Part shown: positions 36,568 through 48,443 of the stretch, one piece after another
Layout of the letters: each line of letters begins with the position of its first letter
How positions within the stretch are numbered: the stretch's first letter is position 1
NCBI GenBank assembly: GCA_032988165.1
Contig: JANTQF010000178.1
Location: forward strand, 1-64,000
DNA length: 64,000 nt
Source: Emmonsiellopsis sp. PD_33
Taxonomy: Eukaryota; Ascomycota; Eurotiomycetes; Onygenales; Ajellomycetaceae
Reading direction: 5' to 3'
The notes under the pieces: model-generated
Databases searched by the model: none
What the model saw: only the letters and a program-made list of their open reading frames with translations
Told to the model about the DNA's origin: nothing
Position numbers and translations under genes: made by a program

Positions 36568-39500
36568 TCATGCATCATTAGGTTTCCAATTTTTAAAAGC
36601 CTGTAGGAAGCTCAAGCCGTTGTTGTCGCTTGGATCGTTCGAAGGAGAGTCGTTTCCAAAACGAGAATCCGGGCCTGAATGGGTTTCAAATGCAGATCCG
36701 TCTTCTGATGGCGCGTAAATAGAACCCAAATTCACTATCGGAATCACAGACGGACGGCCATGGGCGCAGTGAAAGGGGAAAGCACAGACGGCGAGCCGCG
36801 AAACCAAATTTTTGCATTCCTCCCGTGTTAAACTATCATTGAACATGATTGAGCTTCTACAAGCCCGCGAGTTCAGGAGGTCAATAATGGCCTTTGGGCA
36901 ATCACCAATGCGCTCAAGCCAGGGATGTCGGGTAGCAGTAGTACGTGAAATTTCTTTGGATGTTTCCGTCGAATCGTTCGTTTCTGCGACATCAGGCGAG
37001 GGAAACTGGGGAAGGGATGTTGGACAGCGCCTGCCAGCATCTTTTCGACTCCATATTTCGCCCCGTAGTAGATCGATGACGAGTTTCGGTTCTAATCTGC
37101 AGCGCTCTGCAATAAGCGTAGGGAGTCTTTTCACCGTGACTGTACGCTGGTCCATTGGGCCAGCCGATAATGTATAAATGCAACCCCAGGACGCAAAGTA
37201 GTCGGAATGAGACTGTAGTAATTCACCTTCCTGGCGCGATACCTTGAACGAAATGGGTTTCGAAAGGGGTACCGTACTCACTTGACCAGACGGAGCCGGT
37301 TCGGAATCGGTTGGGGAAAGCCCGCATAGTTCTTCGAACAATTGCTCGATCCGACGCCTTTCATCGGCAGCATGCTGATCCACGAGGACCAGAATTTGTT
37401 GGTTACCCTCGTCCCGGCCAGCAGGGGCTGGCATTCTTAGAAGTAGAAATTTCTTGTCCACTTGGGCTATGAATCTAGCTTCTTGCAGGCCCTTTTTAGT
37501 CAATCTACCGCTGAATCTCGAAGAGGATGGAAAGAATCCAGTATTTTTAGTTCCCATTAGAAAGGATTTGCTTGTGCCTCCAAGCAACATTTCCGGGACC
37601 TCAAATGCTGAAGATACTGGCTGCTCAGATTGGTGGAATATTGGATTTTTCCATTCCTTGAGCAATGAGTCAATCCATAGGCTAGGTTTTGGCGCTGGGC
37701 AGTTTGAACATAAATGATGACCGGGAGATGCAAATTGCTGGCTAGAGTCTGCGCCGCGTGATGAAGTTTGCAGTGGCTTGCCGTGACGAAGTGTTTGGCC
37801 CGTCCGGCTGTTGATTAATACGGATTTTTTCGTGACTGGGTCGGTCCAGTGCACAACTTCGTCCCTTGATTCTTCAATTTGTCCGTCTCCCTCATCTTCT
37901 CTGCTCAGCCTATGGTTTTCTCCTGGTCTATCCGACTTGGGGTGACGACCAGTATTTGATTGGCAAGGTAAGGATTCTTCCGTTATACCGGTGGGAGATA
38001 TCGAATCTATGGAAAATGAGTGGCAGCACGTTCCATCACGGTTTGGTTTATCCTTTCCATCGATATCTAGTGCGGGTGCGCTCTTCCCACGAGGCAAGCC
38101 GGACCAGATATCATCATAACCACCCGGCCGACCGCTTTTAATCCGCGACCAGCTTCCGAAATCGTTGGCCCTAGGATTCGGGCTAGCAGGCGAAGATCGA
38201 GAGAAACTTGGCAGTTTGACTCGAGAGTCCAGTAAATCCCCAATTCCTGACGTGGATTTGATGTTCGCAAATGAAGTAATATGTGTAGTAGAGTTTCGAG
38301 TAGCGGCTCTCGGACGCTTGATCCCACCGCGGTCCTCCCTGCCTGCGGGTGACTGTGACTGGCGAGTTCTTTTAGCACGCGCTCCTGATCGGGGCCGAAA
38401 GTGATACTGCTCAAGGAATTGGTGCAACATTGCAGTCAAAACATCTAATACCGACTGAAGAGTGGTGTTGGATTCTAGGCAGTCCTCCTCCTGGCTGGCG
38501 GTGTTGTCACGTCCTTGTAATTCTATTCGGATATAAAACATTGGCCATCTATTAATGCCTTTGGCCACAGACCGCTTTTTTCTGCTAGCTGGATCCTCTT
38601 CCGTTGTGTGGTCACTGTCCTTCAAATGGAGACCTTCTAGGACATCCGTAATAGCTGGAGGGTCATCTATCGCGCCAAACCTGGACAACGAGAATAGCCG
38701 GTTAATTTCGTTGTATAGAACATTTGCGTTTGTCTGGGAAAGAATGGGGTTAATCCCGAACGAGATGAACTGGATTTGCTTCGTAGGGCTAGGTTGGAGA
38801 GATATTGCTGATTCCACCGATATTCCAGAAGTGCGAGCGGAAGCAGTAGCCCACGAATCAGAATCTCTGGGCGATATATACCCAGATTGCATAAGAATAG
38901 AGCGAATTCGATTCAAGTCCAGGGGCCCGGGCGCTTTACCAGATTCTAGGCTCGGAATGGGAATAGCTGATTTAATGACCAGTTTTCGTGACTTCGTTGC
39001 ATCTGACGCCGTGACTTTCACATGCTTATTAGAAGCAAGAAGAATAGCAGTAATCATGCTTTTCAACTCATCCCATTCTCTATCCAGATCTTGGTTGGTT
39101 CGAAGAGACAATGCTCGGTGCTTAACTCGGACAGGCAAGTTACCAAACAAGTCGGTAACTGTGACGCGAGTACCATGGTCGCGGCAATCAAGCTCATGCC
39201 GCACTGGGGCCGGAACAAGTCGAGATATAGGCTTCGAATGATGATATATTATAGTATTTGTTGACGAAGCCGATGCATGGTGAGCGGTGAGGGTCACCAA
39301 AGCGAGTGACACAAGAGATGCAAGGAATGTTCCCTTGCGGCCATAAACCTCCTTCTGGCAGTTGAATTTTGAAGTATCTGCACGTCGAGTAAGAAAACGT
39401 CCGTTCCAAAGCCTATGTCCTGATCGGTTACTTACGATGCAGCTTCGCAAGGTTTCCTCCCTCGCCAAATTCGACAGGCAATATCCCATAACCATCATCT

Positions 39501-39682
39501 TCCACAACACAGCCGCCTTTTTGAAAGTCCACACTAACAGAAACAGTTCGAGCATCGGCGTCTAGTGCATTTTTGAGAAGTTCCAAAACCACACCGTTCA
39601 GATGCGAGATGGATATTGAGGACTTTAGTTGGGCGGCTACCTCGGATGGTAGGGGTTTAATGGACGGAACTTCAGTGTCCAT
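36568..39682 (-). CDS. MLH3: DNA mismatch repair protein Mlh3 (MutL homologue)
   Basis: Mlh3 pairs with Mlh1 to form the MutL-gamma endonuclease, acting in meiotic crossover resolution and some mismatch repair in the nucleus. Two exons, 39682-39436 and 39377-36568, give 1018 residues. The GHKL ATPase has ELLKNALDADA with Glu34, Asn38 and Asp41, then DDGYGI at 62-67, then TSKFN at the exon junction. The C-terminal endonuclease has the metal-binding DQHAADERRRIE (about 750-761), ACRSSIMF (about 920) and CAFPFHCAHGRPS (about 940-953). The long central region is Ser/Arg-rich and poorly conserved, as usual. The C-terminal motifs separate it from Mlh1 and, with overall resemblance, favour Mlh3 over Pms1. 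It shares an 830-bp divergent promoter with the gene at 40515. Confidence 0.94.
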
Positions 39683-40514
39683 GACAAGCAGCCATAGGGA
39701 GAATGCGGTATACGCGTACTGGACGACGTTGGTGTTGTTGTTCACTTTGTCCACGCCGTATGTAAAGTTGACGCTTTCGCCTGCCAATTTTCAAAGTAAA
39801 ACTACGAGAGAAATGGCAGCGGAGGAAACCGCTGGTTCACGCCGGAATGCTCTTCCCATAGTTAAATGGACAAGTTTCATTAAGACAGTGCAGAGAATGA
39901 TCCGACGCTTCAGAATGAGACGAGTAGGGTCACTGAGGAGGCGTTGAGATACAAAAAGTCCAAGTTTGTTGCTGTCAAAGCTGGTCAAGGCGGGAGCGTC
40001 GACGTCATGTGACATGGCCGCGCCTAGATGTCTTACATAATCCGCGCCAAGCATTATGACGAACGTCTCACGTGGCGCTAACCTAAACAGGACAGACCCA
40101 CACTGCCCCGGCCTTGGCTGATGACATAAGACGCCTTCCATGACGACTTGCGGCTCCAACCTCGACGACAACATTGAAACATCCAACCTTGACAACCTCA
40201 CGCCACCCCTACCCCCGACGACCACGGCTTCCTTTGTCTCCTCGATAATCCGCGTCGACCAGTCTTCCGTCCGGTCGGTAAACGGGTCTTGTTATCTCCC
40301 GCTCTACAGGTCCTAAGTCCGTCGTCGCCGGCGCAATCCCGCTTCAGCCTACCCATTTTGCTGCCCTTTCAAGACGGGCTGTTGCTGGTCCTGCGGCGAC
40401 ATTCGGGCTTTCAAGTCGATTAACTAGGCTTTCGCTATATTTTCGCTCGCTAGAAGAAGTCTAGTTTCGGCCGTGTATACGCTGAACCCTCTGTAGTAGC
40501 AAAAGACTGCGGCC
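39683..40514. promoter_or_regulatory. Divergent promoter, MLH3 / unknown gene
   Basis: This 832-bp space lies between two divergently transcribed starts. ACGCGT at 39712-39717, 30 bp upstream of the MLH3 start, matches the MluI cell-cycle box used by MBF on replication and repair genes. CT-rich runs lie between 40180 and 40420 on the side of the plus-strand gene. The whole is inferred from position and motif. Confidence 0.45.
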
Positions 40515-41853
40515 ATGGCGTCGACTGAGGTGTCGTCCTCAAGACCACACGGTATGTATACGGCGGGTTACTCTATGTGGCGATTATCCGAGGATTACAC
40601 TAACTGAGGTCATAGATCGGCATGGTCGTCGACGTCCCTTCGCGAATTGGATGAAACGCCTGGCAAATCTCAAGAGCCCATCCGCCTCCGCGCCTAGCAG
40701 CTCCTCAAACAAGCACAATGGCTCTACGAGTACGTCGAAAGGGAAAAAAGGGGCAAACTATAAAAATAACCCATATCCGTTATCTGCAGACATAAATAAG
40801 TTGGGAAATGTCCATCTATCTTTCTCTGAGCCCGCTGCTAGTGAGAGACCAAGCCATCTTTCCCGTTCTGAACCGTCCTTCTCAGAGTCTGGTTTTGAAC
40901 AACACGCCCCAACAACAGGGACAAGATCCGCTGCTCCTACCCTTTCTACAAACGCGGACACCACCATATCGGATGCTGCTCATTCTAAAGCTGGTACCAC
41001 TGCAACAAACGGGGGGGTGGTTGGCTCACAGGGTGGAGGGGAAGGCAGCACGTTTTCTTCCCCTTCTCCGTCTGTGCGTTCACTCACCACGACCCTTACG
41101 ACAGTTCAATCCGCCGCTCTGTCAAACCAGGTCCATGGAGGGAATAACAACTATTCGCTAGGTGGGGGCGGCCATCATGCCCATAGCACTACTCATCAGA
41201 CCGGGCTCCAATTCAGCCACCAATTCCCTACATCTCCCGCAACGGCTGTTCCCTCCCATCTTGCGCCTCAGCCAACCACCTATAACTCTGCAACGGCAAA
41301 TAATCTCCTGACTGATAATGCTTCTGTACTTACATTGGCATCGTCATCCAAACGCCGCCGTCGTAATTCTCTGGATACTAATGCTTCAGTGCGTGCGTTG
41401 GCCCCGTCGTCGATATTTAGCGGGAGTCGGGAAAGTTTGCCTCTAAGTGTTCTTAGCGGCAATGTTGGAAATACTGGCGTTGGCGGAGAACCATCCAATT
41501 CATCCATCACCAATGCACCAGGAGTGCTCAACCGGCCTGGTCTTGCCAATACCGAACGAGCGAGTGTTTACTCGACGGGAACTGCTACAGGGGATCGAAG
41601 CAGCTATCAGCCCAACAGACCACAGCTTGGTGATACCAGCAGCGTCAGAAGCGGTTTCAATTCCCACCACGGACGGAATGACAGTACGACCGGTAGTATT
41701 GCCGTTCCCGGTGCCCCCGGACGCGTTAGCCGACGGGGCTCCGGATGGGGAGAGGTCCCCAGTGCCAATGATAGCGAGGACGAGGCCCAGCCAGCAGCAA
41801 CATACGAAACGAATGGAAATTCTGGAAAGGGTAAGGGGAAGGCAAACCAATAA
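40515..41853 (+). CDS. Intrinsically disordered protein of unknown function (424 aa)
   Basis: Two exons, 40515-40551 and 40616-41853, are joined by a 64-nt intron with CTAAC branch and matching phase, giving 424 residues. The N-terminus after the junction is a compact basic block, RHGRRRPFANWMKRLANLKS, which looks like the conserved functional part. Almost everything else is Ser/Thr/Gly/Asn/His-rich low complexity with no predicted fold. A short basic SSKRRRRNSLD lies near residue 230, a plausible nuclear localisation or phosphorylation site. The C-terminus is acidic then lysine/glycine-rich (SEDEAQPAA, GKGKGKANQ). I do not recognise a named family. The tiny first exon encodes only MASTEVSSSRPH. 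Confidence 0.72.
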
Positions 41854-42675
41854 ACTTCTCGCTATTGCGTTGTCTGATGATGAAATATTCATCTGACTAG
41901 AAATTCAACGTCCCCTGTGGCGCTATGATTTCGCTTCCTCGTCTGGCTCTTCGATGCCAATTTCTTTTCGCAAATTCTCGTTATATCATGTCAGAGTTTC
42001 ACCCATGTTCATGTCCATTTTTGCTTTTGATGATCTCGTTGTCCTACCCCCTCTTGCTTGCTGTATAGTATTTTCTCGCTTCCCTTTTTCAGGCTTTATC
42101 ACAGCCCTATGTCAAACTTCCCCTTCAACGTGTTGTTTTACCCTTACTGAGTTACGTTATACGCCCTCCACCCACATATACCCCGAATCACTTTACGTCA
42201 CTGTGCTTTTTATTTTCATTTTTTGATCTTCCCCCGCCCCCAGACCGCTTGCTTTCCAATAACCCTGTACATATCTCGGTCCTTCAAGGCTTTTGCCCTA
42301 GTTTCTTTGACGTTTTTCCGCCCGCCCCCTTTGAAGAAATGATGCGTTTTCTTTATATTTTTTGTTTTGTCTTCCTGGTTCTTCGTTCGAGTTGATAGAA
42401 CTAGATAATGAATATTATATATATCTTTTTTTGGCATATTGTTTGTTATAATAGCTCCAATTATGAAAACCAGCTTGTCTACAAGAAGAAGAAGAAGCGC
42501 TCAGCAACGCTCGCCGTAGGCATAGATGTTATATAAAAAACAGATATATCCAAGAGAAGACGACCGATACTCGGTCAATCTGAAAGAAAATCAGACACAA
42601 TATCAACATCATCCATCATACATCCAGCCACGCTATACACATTAATTATCTCATCCCATCTTCACCCAATCCCCC
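41854..42675. other. Intergenic region
   Basis: The first half is T-rich 3' flank of the preceding gene. From about 42460 it is A-rich with a GAA repeat (about 42483-42497) and then C/A-rich leader-like sequence. No ATG that could start the following dehydrogenase frame was found in the last 200 bases. Confidence 0.5.
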
Positions 42676-43602
42676 TTGTCCCCCCGACACATCAGGTACC
42701 CCTCCATCCCCTCCCCCTCCTCCTCCTCCTCCTCCACCGGCCCCGACCCCGGGCCCTCCAGCTCCCCCCATCCCATCCACATTTCCACCATCCCCATTCT
42801 CGCCTGCACCCGTCCCCGCAGCCGCCCCACCACCCAACCCCATCAACCCACCCCCACCCCCAGCCCCTCCTTCCAATGGGGTTCAAACAGCCACCTGTAC
42901 GCCGTCGAAGTCGACCTCTCCTCCGCCTTCGCAAACGCACATGCTGGCGGCAGCTGCACGCCCGAGTCGATTAGGGAGAGGGTGTTGGCTGCTACTCCCA
43001 TTACCATCACCGCCAGTGGTACCACGGCTCCGGCGCCGGGAATAACGCACGTCAACACGCTAATCTGCGGCGCGGGGACGGTGACGCCCCTGCTTCCCGC
43101 GCTCTCCATTACGGCCTCGCAGCTGCGCGAGTGCGTGGAGGTGAACACGCTCGGTCCGCTGGTGATGTTCCAGGCGCTGTGGCCGCTGATGGAGAAGAAG
43201 AAGGGTGGTGCTGCGCCGCCGAAATTCTTCGTCATCTCGTCGTCTGTGGGCTCGATTGGGTGTATTGGGATGTCCTCTGTGCCGATGCCGGGCGGTGCGT
43301 ATGGGCCGAGTAAGGCGGCGGTGAATTATTTGGTTAGGAGTTTGCATGATGAGATGGGTGGGGATGGGGAAAATGGGGACGGGTTGGTGAGTGTTGCGGT
43401 GCATCCGGGTTGGGTGAGGACGGGGATGGGGGAGAGTGCGGCGAGGTATTGGGGTCTTGAGGAGATGGTTGATAAAGAGGGGTTGATGGTGGTGGCGGAT
43501 GATGCTGTTAGGGATTTGGTTGAGACCATTGATGGCGCGACGAGGGAGAGTGTTGGTGGGGAGTTTGTTGTTGCGAAGGGGGGGGTCGAGTTGCCTTGGT
43601 AG
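42676..43602 (+). pseudogene. Short-chain dehydrogenase/reductase, 5' end abnormal (possible pseudogene)
   Basis: The frame encodes the body of an SDR: LYAVEVDLSS after strand 2-3, the NTLICGAG motif equivalent to NNAG, NTLGPLVMFQALWPLM, the serine strand FFVISSSVGSIG, and the catalytic YGPSK with Tyr at 43300 and Lys at 43312. The C-terminal VAVHPGWVRTGMG is also typical. The N-terminus is not normal. There is no ATG in frame before about 43165, and the expected TGxxxGIG cofactor loop is replaced by a Ser/Pro-rich stretch (SSSSSSTGPDPGPSSS) in C-rich DNA. A missed intron, an assembly fault in the C-rich tract, or real decay could explain this. The first half of the coding strand is C-rich and the last third G-rich. 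The left boundary given is only where the open frame begins. Confidence 0.6.
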
Positions 43603-44753
43603 GCGGACGGGTGCGGGCATATAGATGGGTTTTTTCCCCTTGCCTGGAGTAGCTGTGTAATGCTTCCTTCAAACTATGTTTCTTCTATTTTTCGGTTTTG
43701 TTTTTCCTCCCTGTGGTTTCGGATTATTTAGTTAGCACCGTTCTCATCAGATAGATAGCCTATCTATCGCGCCAACTGAACAGATGCAGAGAGTAAAGGG
43801 GCTAGCCTTTCAACGAGGGACATCCCCATATAGAACCTCTGAATGTATTCGTCACCGGTCTCCTTTGGTCATTTCGTAATGGCCTGGAATGTGAGCATAT
43901 GAGCACATCTTTAGGCCTTCGATGGTCCTTGCAAGCACATATAAGCAGACAATCACACCGTAATACAGCCATCCGCTTTCGGCCGCCATTCTCCATCCTC
44001 ATTGAATTCGAACCAACTAACGGTTCTAATCTTAGCAACGATAGACGAAGCTTCTGATTGAGTGCAGCATGACTGGAAGCAGGGGGACGGTATGCGATAT
44101 CCGAACTGACGAATAGCGTCGGGTCGTAAATTAACTAATGATATCATCGATTCCCAAACCCTGTTTGTTGGAATATTAAAACGACCCGCTGTGATGGAGG
44201 ACCAAAACAACCATTTTCTTACCCTTCTGGAAGAAAAGAAGAAAGAAAAAAATACGAATGCTGGGGACAGCACCGGAAACCATAGGGAATCACAGGAGAC
44301 ACAAGGCAAAAAATTGGAACAGTCAAGAATAGTGCCCGCTTGTGCAAACACGAGGTATTTCCGGGCGAGAGGATGACGTCGAGGACTAGCGAGGAAGCTA
44401 GACTGAATGGGGTCTGGCATATAAGAAAATTGCGGTGCTTGGTATGATGGCCGATAAATATTCGCAACAAAGGAGCGATCCGATAAAGTAGTGGGGGGTT
44501 TCCAAAAGGCAGGATAAGAGCGGACGGGAGCGGGAACAGTGGATATGCGGGGAGTCAAGCAGAAATGGGAGTGGAGGGCCGACGAGATAACGTAGGGCGG
44601 GAATTTAATTGAACATATTCTAAAGCAGAGATCTAAACCACGAAGAAAAAACATCGACGAAAAAAACTGTCGAACTGTACTGTTCCAACAGATTCGAAGA
44701 TGGGAAAGGAAGAGATACTCCCCATCCCATTCCCAAAATCGGCCTCCTACTGC
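43603..44753. other. Intergenic region with a doubtful minus-strand frame
   Basis: This is a convergent spacer between the dehydrogenase and POL5. A 233-codon open frame on the minus strand (44654-43953) starts with an ATG and ends in a protein-like stretch, IRTVSWFEFNEDGEWRPKADG. It contains Phe/Ser-rich low complexity from a polypurine tract and matches nothing I recognise. I give it about 0.25 probability of being a gene. Confidence 0.4.
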
Positions 44754-47700
44754 CTACTCCTTCAGCTGCTTGCTTGCAGAAACACACCAATTATTCCAAT
44801 CCGAAAAGAAGGCCGGTTGCACATGGCACTTGCTGCTTGTGAGCTGCTTCTTCCTCGTCTCGCCATACACATCCACAACCTCTGCCAAACACGCCTTATC
44901 ATGCGCCACCAGAATCTTCACAAGCAGCAGACTGGCCTGGCTGCACGATGAAGCATGCGCTGCTGGTCCGCTATGCGTCGCTTCCTGATGGACGGATCGC
45001 AGCAACTCCCAGACAGGCTCCGCGTCTTCGATGGTTGGGAGACTGCTGGCACCCTTGCATTGTTTGGTATATTCTCTCAGCACATTAGCCGCGCGAGTGG
45101 CGATCTGCTTGACTTTTGATTTCCGGCTGACTTGCAAGAGGGGCATGAGTAGGTCAAGTGCGAGGAGGCTAGAATGGCATTTCTTAACGTAGATTTCGAG
45201 AAGGTCCAGAACGCGGTTTTTGAAATTGAGCATGGTCTCCTTGGCGTCTTTTTTCTCCTTCTTCTTGTTCGCGACCTGGTTGCGGGCCTTGAATACCTTT
45301 ATTAATTGAGTATCCAGAGCTTCCATTTCGTCGTCGTCCATGGAGGCATCGGAGTCGGAGGAGGCGGCGTCTAGGTCCTTGTCGGCTCGGTGGGTTCCAA
45401 GGGCGATTGCGAGTTTGGCTTCAAAGTCTTCGAGCTCGCCGCCGTCTTCTTCCTCTTCCTCGGACCCGTCTTCGGACTCCTCGTCGCTTTCTCCGGAAGA
45501 AGCGTTAGAACCCTGACTAATTTCTTCGACATCGTCGTCCTCGGAGTCATCGGCGTCGGCCATCTCCACGTCGCTTCCAACTTCTTGGTCTTCAAACATT
45601 TCCTGTTGGCCCGCGAGAGTGTCCCTGGTTTCGAGGATCTGTCATGGAAATTAGTACTCGCTCAGTCCGCGAAAAAAAAAGTATGTGACGTACATCAATA
45701 AAAGACTGAAGACCGGTCGCAGTAATCTGATCTGCGAAAGCGCCAAATACCTGCTCGCTGGTCCGACGGAATAATTGCGATTGTTTCGACGCAAAACTTA
45801 GAAGGATTTCAACCAGAGCATCGGAAGCCTCTCCCGCTTCGGCACGTTCGGATTTGTGACCCAGGAATTTAGAATAGCAGAATTTCAATTCGTCAAGCAT
45901 CGAAACTGCGTCAGAATCCCCGTTGTATACTTGAAGGATTGTCATGGAATAAAGCAATTTGAATGCTTGGATACTGGACATTTCCTTTTTCTCGGCGCGT
46001 TTTTCCTATTTTGTTGTCAGAATGATACACATCAAGAAGGGGGGGGGCAAAGAAACAACATACCTTGTGGGTGAGTTTCTTCAACGTTTTGAAGGCAGAG
46101 GCAACTGATTCTTTGATCTCGTCGCTCATCTCAATGACAAATTTACCCCAATCTCCTGATTCGTCCATTTCGTGGATTTTGCGAACCACGCCATAGGGGA
46201 TAGTGGCTGGGCTTTTCCGGCCATTGATGACGGTATTCAGACAGGACATCATTCTGTTCCGGAAAAGCTCCTGGGTGGCTTCAGTAATCGTAGGTTCGGG
46301 TACGCTTTGTTTACGTTTGCTGTCTTGCTCAGGCACAAAGTAAGCAAAGCGAGCTAAAAGCTGCAAAATGCTCTCAACCGACTCTTCTAGCTCCTCAGGG
46401 GCAGTGGTGCTAGCCGCAGACGCCTGCGATCTGACCACCGAAAGTAAATGACCAGCAAGCTGCTGTCGGATTGATGCCGCGGTTTTGGCATCTTCAGTGC
46501 CAGGATGTGCGATCATGCGTTCAAACTGAGGGATGATCTGCTTCAGAGATTCAGGGGTGACCGCAGATATCATCTTTTCAATCGTCTTGGTCTTTGTGAT
46601 CTGGTCAAAATTTACAGCACCCGTTGGTCCCATAAGACCGTTTATGGCTGGAGCAATAAATTCAGGCTCGTTTGCCACGCGAGCCTGAATCGATTTCAGT
46701 GCTTTTACGGCTATCCGGTGAAGATATCGGTCTTCGACAGCCAGTTGGTTCATAAAACATCGCATAAGGTTCTTCGTAAACACCAAGGATGCAACATGGT
46801 TGGGTGCCTCGTTGACGACCTTTGTGAGAAGTAGGAATCCCCAGTACTTTCGTTCGTCAGAAGACGCGGCGGCGAATAATCCGTCTACTTCACGTTAGCA
46901 TATGATTCAATTTCAAGGCCTGGATCCAGACGTCGAACTTACTGTCAACGACCTCAGTCCAGATATCGTTAAAACTGGCTAGAGTTTCTTTCGACGATTT
47001 CTCTTTCGCTTGCTCTTGCTCTTGCGACTGGATATATAATCTCTGCAGGAGCAGATCCCACGCGAAATGTAGCTTTGGGTTCCATACACCGGAATTCTGC
47101 GCCTTGCCGTTCTCCTTTCCAGGCTCGGGCTCCGATTCAGAAGTCTCCTTCATAATTTTCGCCAGGGTTGCTTTCTCCCGAACATGCAACGGGCTGCCAT
47201 GTTGCCAAATCCCCTCGGGGAAAGTCAGTTTCGGGAACAGCTCCTTGGCGATAACCCAAATAGCAACTCCTTCTGGGGTTTTGGCAAGGCCATTTTGGCA
47301 GAGGGAATCCAGAGCGGACTGGGCAAATTTGGCGTCGACCTTCTGGGCGTGCATGTCTCGGAAAGAGCAGAAAATAATCCATCCACACTCTTCACGTAGC
47401 CATGGCTTCTTCAGAGCCAGATCGTATAGTACAGATAGAATTTTCGTCCATTCTTCGAATGGGACTCCGGACTGGAACAACACTGAAGATTTAATGATAG
47501 CCTCGGCTCCAAAAAGTCGACCAAAGTGGTGATCTCTCTCCTCCTATCATCGAACATGAGCATGGGTATAAATCATGATAATGGGGAGGGGGATGGTTAT
47601 TACCTGGCCAGATGCACCGCCCCCAGGATTCGACTGCGCTTCCCAGACCTCAATCGCTTTCGAAACACTCAAACTCGACGACGCCAGATCTCTCGCGGGT

Positions 47701-47981
47701 GAAAAAACCTGCGATAACGTTTCGGTCAAGGCAATTGAGAACCCAATCCTAGCAGCCTTTCGACCACTGCATAGACCTCGAAATAGGCGTCGCAAGACCT
47801 TTTCGATATCTTCGTCTGTCGGGTTTTTGTCGGCTGTGAATCGAGACACCAGCTCCTGGGCTGCCTTCAATCTAATTTCATCATTCTCGTTGGCTAAATC
47901 TTCGTAGGTTTCTACGAGTTTGACGTCGACATTGACGGGTTCCCGGCGCCGTTTTCTGGACGCAAGTGGGAAGGATGACAT
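44754..47981 (-). CDS. POL5: POL5 / Mybbp1a-like rDNA-associated protein
   Basis: Despite its name (DNA polymerase V), Pol5 is a nucleolar HEAT-like helical protein needed for rRNA synthesis and ribosome assembly. Five exons are in phase: 47981-47604, 47543-46943, 46884-46064, 46005-45694 and 45638-44754, giving 998 residues, a normal length. Family signatures include the N-terminal YEDLANENDEIRLKAAQELV, LRRLFRGLCSGRKAARIGFSIALTE, a central IWVIAKELFP and DERKYWGFLLLTKVV. A long acidic tract (DADDSEDDDVEEI, ESEDGSEEEEEDGGELED) lies at about residues 715-770. A basic segment (NQVANKKKEKKDAKET) and C-terminal helices follow. The acidic plus basic layout is typical of nucleolar proteins. Confidence 0.93.
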
Positions 47982-48346
47982 GTTTCGTTTCCGGTGGATT
48001 CAGGCAGAAAGGGACACGGGAGAATTTTCTTTATTCCGCTCCCAGATCAGTGCCTCAGCCTAGGGAGGAATGCTGTTGACGAAGTCTAATATCTTGTTTG
48101 GTCTGCGCTGGTAAAATTTCAAAATTTATGCCGAAGCTGCACGGATTGGGATTAGCGCAATCAGATAAGAAATTGCCCCATTCGGACTAGGTTCGTAGCC
48201 ATAGGAACCGTGCCAACTAGGTCCATACGAACATGCAATTCAGTTCCCAATCGCATATATTCTTTCGTGTTCCGAAAGGTGGGACGAAAAATGCGAAGCT
48301 CGCTGTAAGACCAGTGTGCCGTTCACAAATCAGACCAAACCGAGGG
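47982..48346. other. Intergenic region between POL5 and tRNA-Asn
   Basis: This is the probable POL5 promoter on the minus strand. No gene was seen. Confidence 0.5.
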
Positions 48347-48360
48347 AAAAAAAAAAAAAA
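48347..48360 (-). terminator. RNA polymerase III terminator (T14 run)
   Basis: Fourteen consecutive A on the plus strand give a T14 run on the minus strand, starting 9 nt beyond the tRNA-Asn 3' end. This is a strong Pol III stop. Confidence 0.88.
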
Positions 48361-48369
48361 GATAATCGT

Positions 48370-48443
48370 CGTCCCCGGGAAGGCTCGAACTTCCAACCTC
48401 TCGATTAACAGTCGAACGCGCTAACCAATTGCGCCACGGAGAC
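48370..48443 (-). tRNA. tRNA-Asn (anticodon GTT)
   Basis: The minus strand folds as a 74-nt cloverleaf with no intron. Acceptor GTCTCCG pairs with CGGGGAC (one G-T), with discriminator G. The D arm carries the A box TGGCGCAATTGG. The anticodon stem TTCGA/TCGAG encloses CTGTTAA, anticodon GTT (Asn). The T arm is GGAAG TTCGAGC CTTCC with the B box. A T14 terminator follows. Confidence 0.96.

Noticed and set aside
42646..42940. Minus-strand Gly- and Arg-rich frames
   Set aside because: They are mirror images of the C-rich tract at the start of the dehydrogenase and have no independent coding signal.
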